In this document: positions 63,528 through 64,000 of the stretch, in pieces
Position numbering within the stretch: the stretch's first letter is position 1
Layout: every line of letters begins with the position of its first letter
From: Flavobacterium sp. ov086
GTDB lineage: Bacteria; Bacteroidota; Bacteroidia; Flavobacteriales; Flavobacteriaceae
DNA length: 64,000 nt
NCBI RefSeq assembly: GCF_900187965.1
Contig: NZ_FZNL01000008.1
Coordinates: 147,149 to 211,148 of the forward strand
Reading direction: 5' to 3'
Made by a program: the position numbers and the translations under genes
Notes under the pieces: generated by a model
Told to the model about the DNA's origin: nothing
The model's input: the letters and a program-made list of their open reading frames with translations, nothing else
The model's database searches: none

Positions 63528-63605
63528 GGGCGATTAGCTCAGCTGGTTCAGAGCACCTCGTTTACACCGAGGGGGTCGGGGGTTCGAACCCCTCATCGCC
63601 CACCA
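63528..63605 (+). tRNA. tRNA-Val (anticodon TAC)
   Basis: A complete cloverleaf: acceptor GGGCGAT with ATCGCCC, a D-arm AGCTCAGCTGGTTCAGAGC, anticodon loop TTTACAC between CCTCG and CGAGG giving anticodon TAC (Val), and a T-arm with GGTTCGAACCCC. The 3' CCA is encoded (63603-63605). Confidence 0.97.
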
Positions 63606-63640
63606 AAAAACTCCTTAAGAAATTAAGGAGTTTTTTTTTT
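63606..63640 (+). terminator. terminator after tRNA-Val
   Basis: AACTCCTTAA and TTAAGGAGTT pair around a four-base loop followed by ten T. Confidence 0.93.
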
Positions 63641-63722
63641 ATCATTTTCTCCGAAACTATACAATGGATGAGATCCAAGTTAAATTTAGGGATCAACACG
63701 AAAACCTGTGGAGCAGCAAAAA

Positions 63723-64000
63723 TTAAGCATAAATATTGGTTAATCTAAAAAGGAAGAATTCTACATTTCTAACACCTCTGAATTTTGATCTAAATGCTTT
63801 TATTTTAGCATTGAAAGATTCTGCAGACGCATTAGTGCTTCTGTTGTCAAAATAATTCAATATCGTTTGATAGTGATTTATAATTGTTCGGGATATTGTA
63901 CCAAAAGATTTAAATCCAGATTGATTTACTTTTTTATGCCATTTGGCTAGTTTGGCAAAGCCTATGATTTTGTCTTTTGTATTCTCGAAGATTCCGCGAA
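63723..64000 (-). mobile_element. 3' end of an ISL3/ISAon1-like transposase gene
   Basis: The frame is open on the minus strand from the right edge to TAA at 63723 (92 codons), so the gene starts outside the window. HYQTILNYFDNRSTNASAESFNAKIKAFRSKFRGVRNVEFFLFRLTNIYA is the C-terminal pattern of DDE transposases of the ISL3/ISAon1 group common in Bacteroidota. The catalytic Glu in SAESFNAKIK is present. The element end should lie between the tRNA terminator (63640) and 63723, but I cannot define the inverted repeat from one side. Confidence 0.85.

Overview
The window looks like chromosome of a Flavobacterium-type bacterium (Bacteroidota, Flavobacteriaceae). The DNA is AT-rich, recognisable promoters are of the Bacteroidota kind (-7 box TAnnTTTG), several genes encode TonB-dependent or FecCD-type outer-membrane barrels and short signal peptides ending in Ala-Gln, and many intergenic gaps carry the imperfect palindromes (TTTGCGAACTTTGCGG and GCCACGAATT types) that litter these genomes. 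Assignment is from gene content only.

Layout. 1-10 kb: end of a PQQ-type sugar dehydrogenase, a TonB-dependent receptor, an alpha-helical protein, purK-purE, an M3 metallopeptidase, a zeta-toxin-like kinase gene broken by two in-frame stops with its small partner, and a YdcF/SanA-like protein. 10-22.7 kb (minus strand): an accessory island. Two 56-58-residue DUF1843-like peptides with a Y-x10-NDL signature lie upstream of a radical SAM/SPASM enzyme that heads a tight operon (methyltransferase, all-alpha protein, ATP-grasp-like protein, glycosyltransferase, CapK/PaaK-like adenylating enzyme). Around it sit a DUF1842-like protein, a lectin-domain protein, a cytochrome-like protein and two unknown proteins. 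Four of these genes share a conserved leader (stem-loop plus GAGTAGGA tail) whose stem shows compensatory base changes. 22.9-28.1 kb: a GbsR/MarR-type regulator and a run of membrane proteins, a DUF2071-like protein, a TIGR01777-like epimerase and an SRPBCC protein, with near-identical palindromes in front of the first three genes. 28-35 kb: an AidA/PixA-like protein, membrane proteins, gcvP and a FabH-like synthase. 35.3-42.7 kb (minus): a second peptide-modification locus with a 52-residue precursor not previously marked as a gene by length-based calling, an FxsB-like radical SAM enzyme, an HExxH protein, a C39-peptidase ABC exporter and a coupled 40-residue membrane peptide, downstream of an outer-membrane barrel gene.

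43-64 kb: mostly core or house-keeping functions: methyltransferase and glycosyltransferase, an MlaE/MlaF-type ABC pair, SprT-like protein, SDR, M28 peptidase, a long minus-strand run from a Crp/Fnr regulator through peroxiredoxin, YHS, DoxX, DinB, NRDE, ATP-grasp and LysE-like genes, an acyl-CoA dehydrogenase, a chalcone-isomerase-like protein, a Glu/Leu/Phe/Val dehydrogenase, a TonB protein facing exbB-exbD, folC, tRNA-Val(TAC), and the 3' end of an ISL3/ISAon1-like transposase at the right edge.

The two most interesting systems are the two peptide-modification loci within 25 kb of each other, especially the first, which couples DUF1842/DUF1843-like proteins, a radical SAM enzyme and a shared structured RNA leader. 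All functions are read from sequence patterns and memory of protein families; no search was run.
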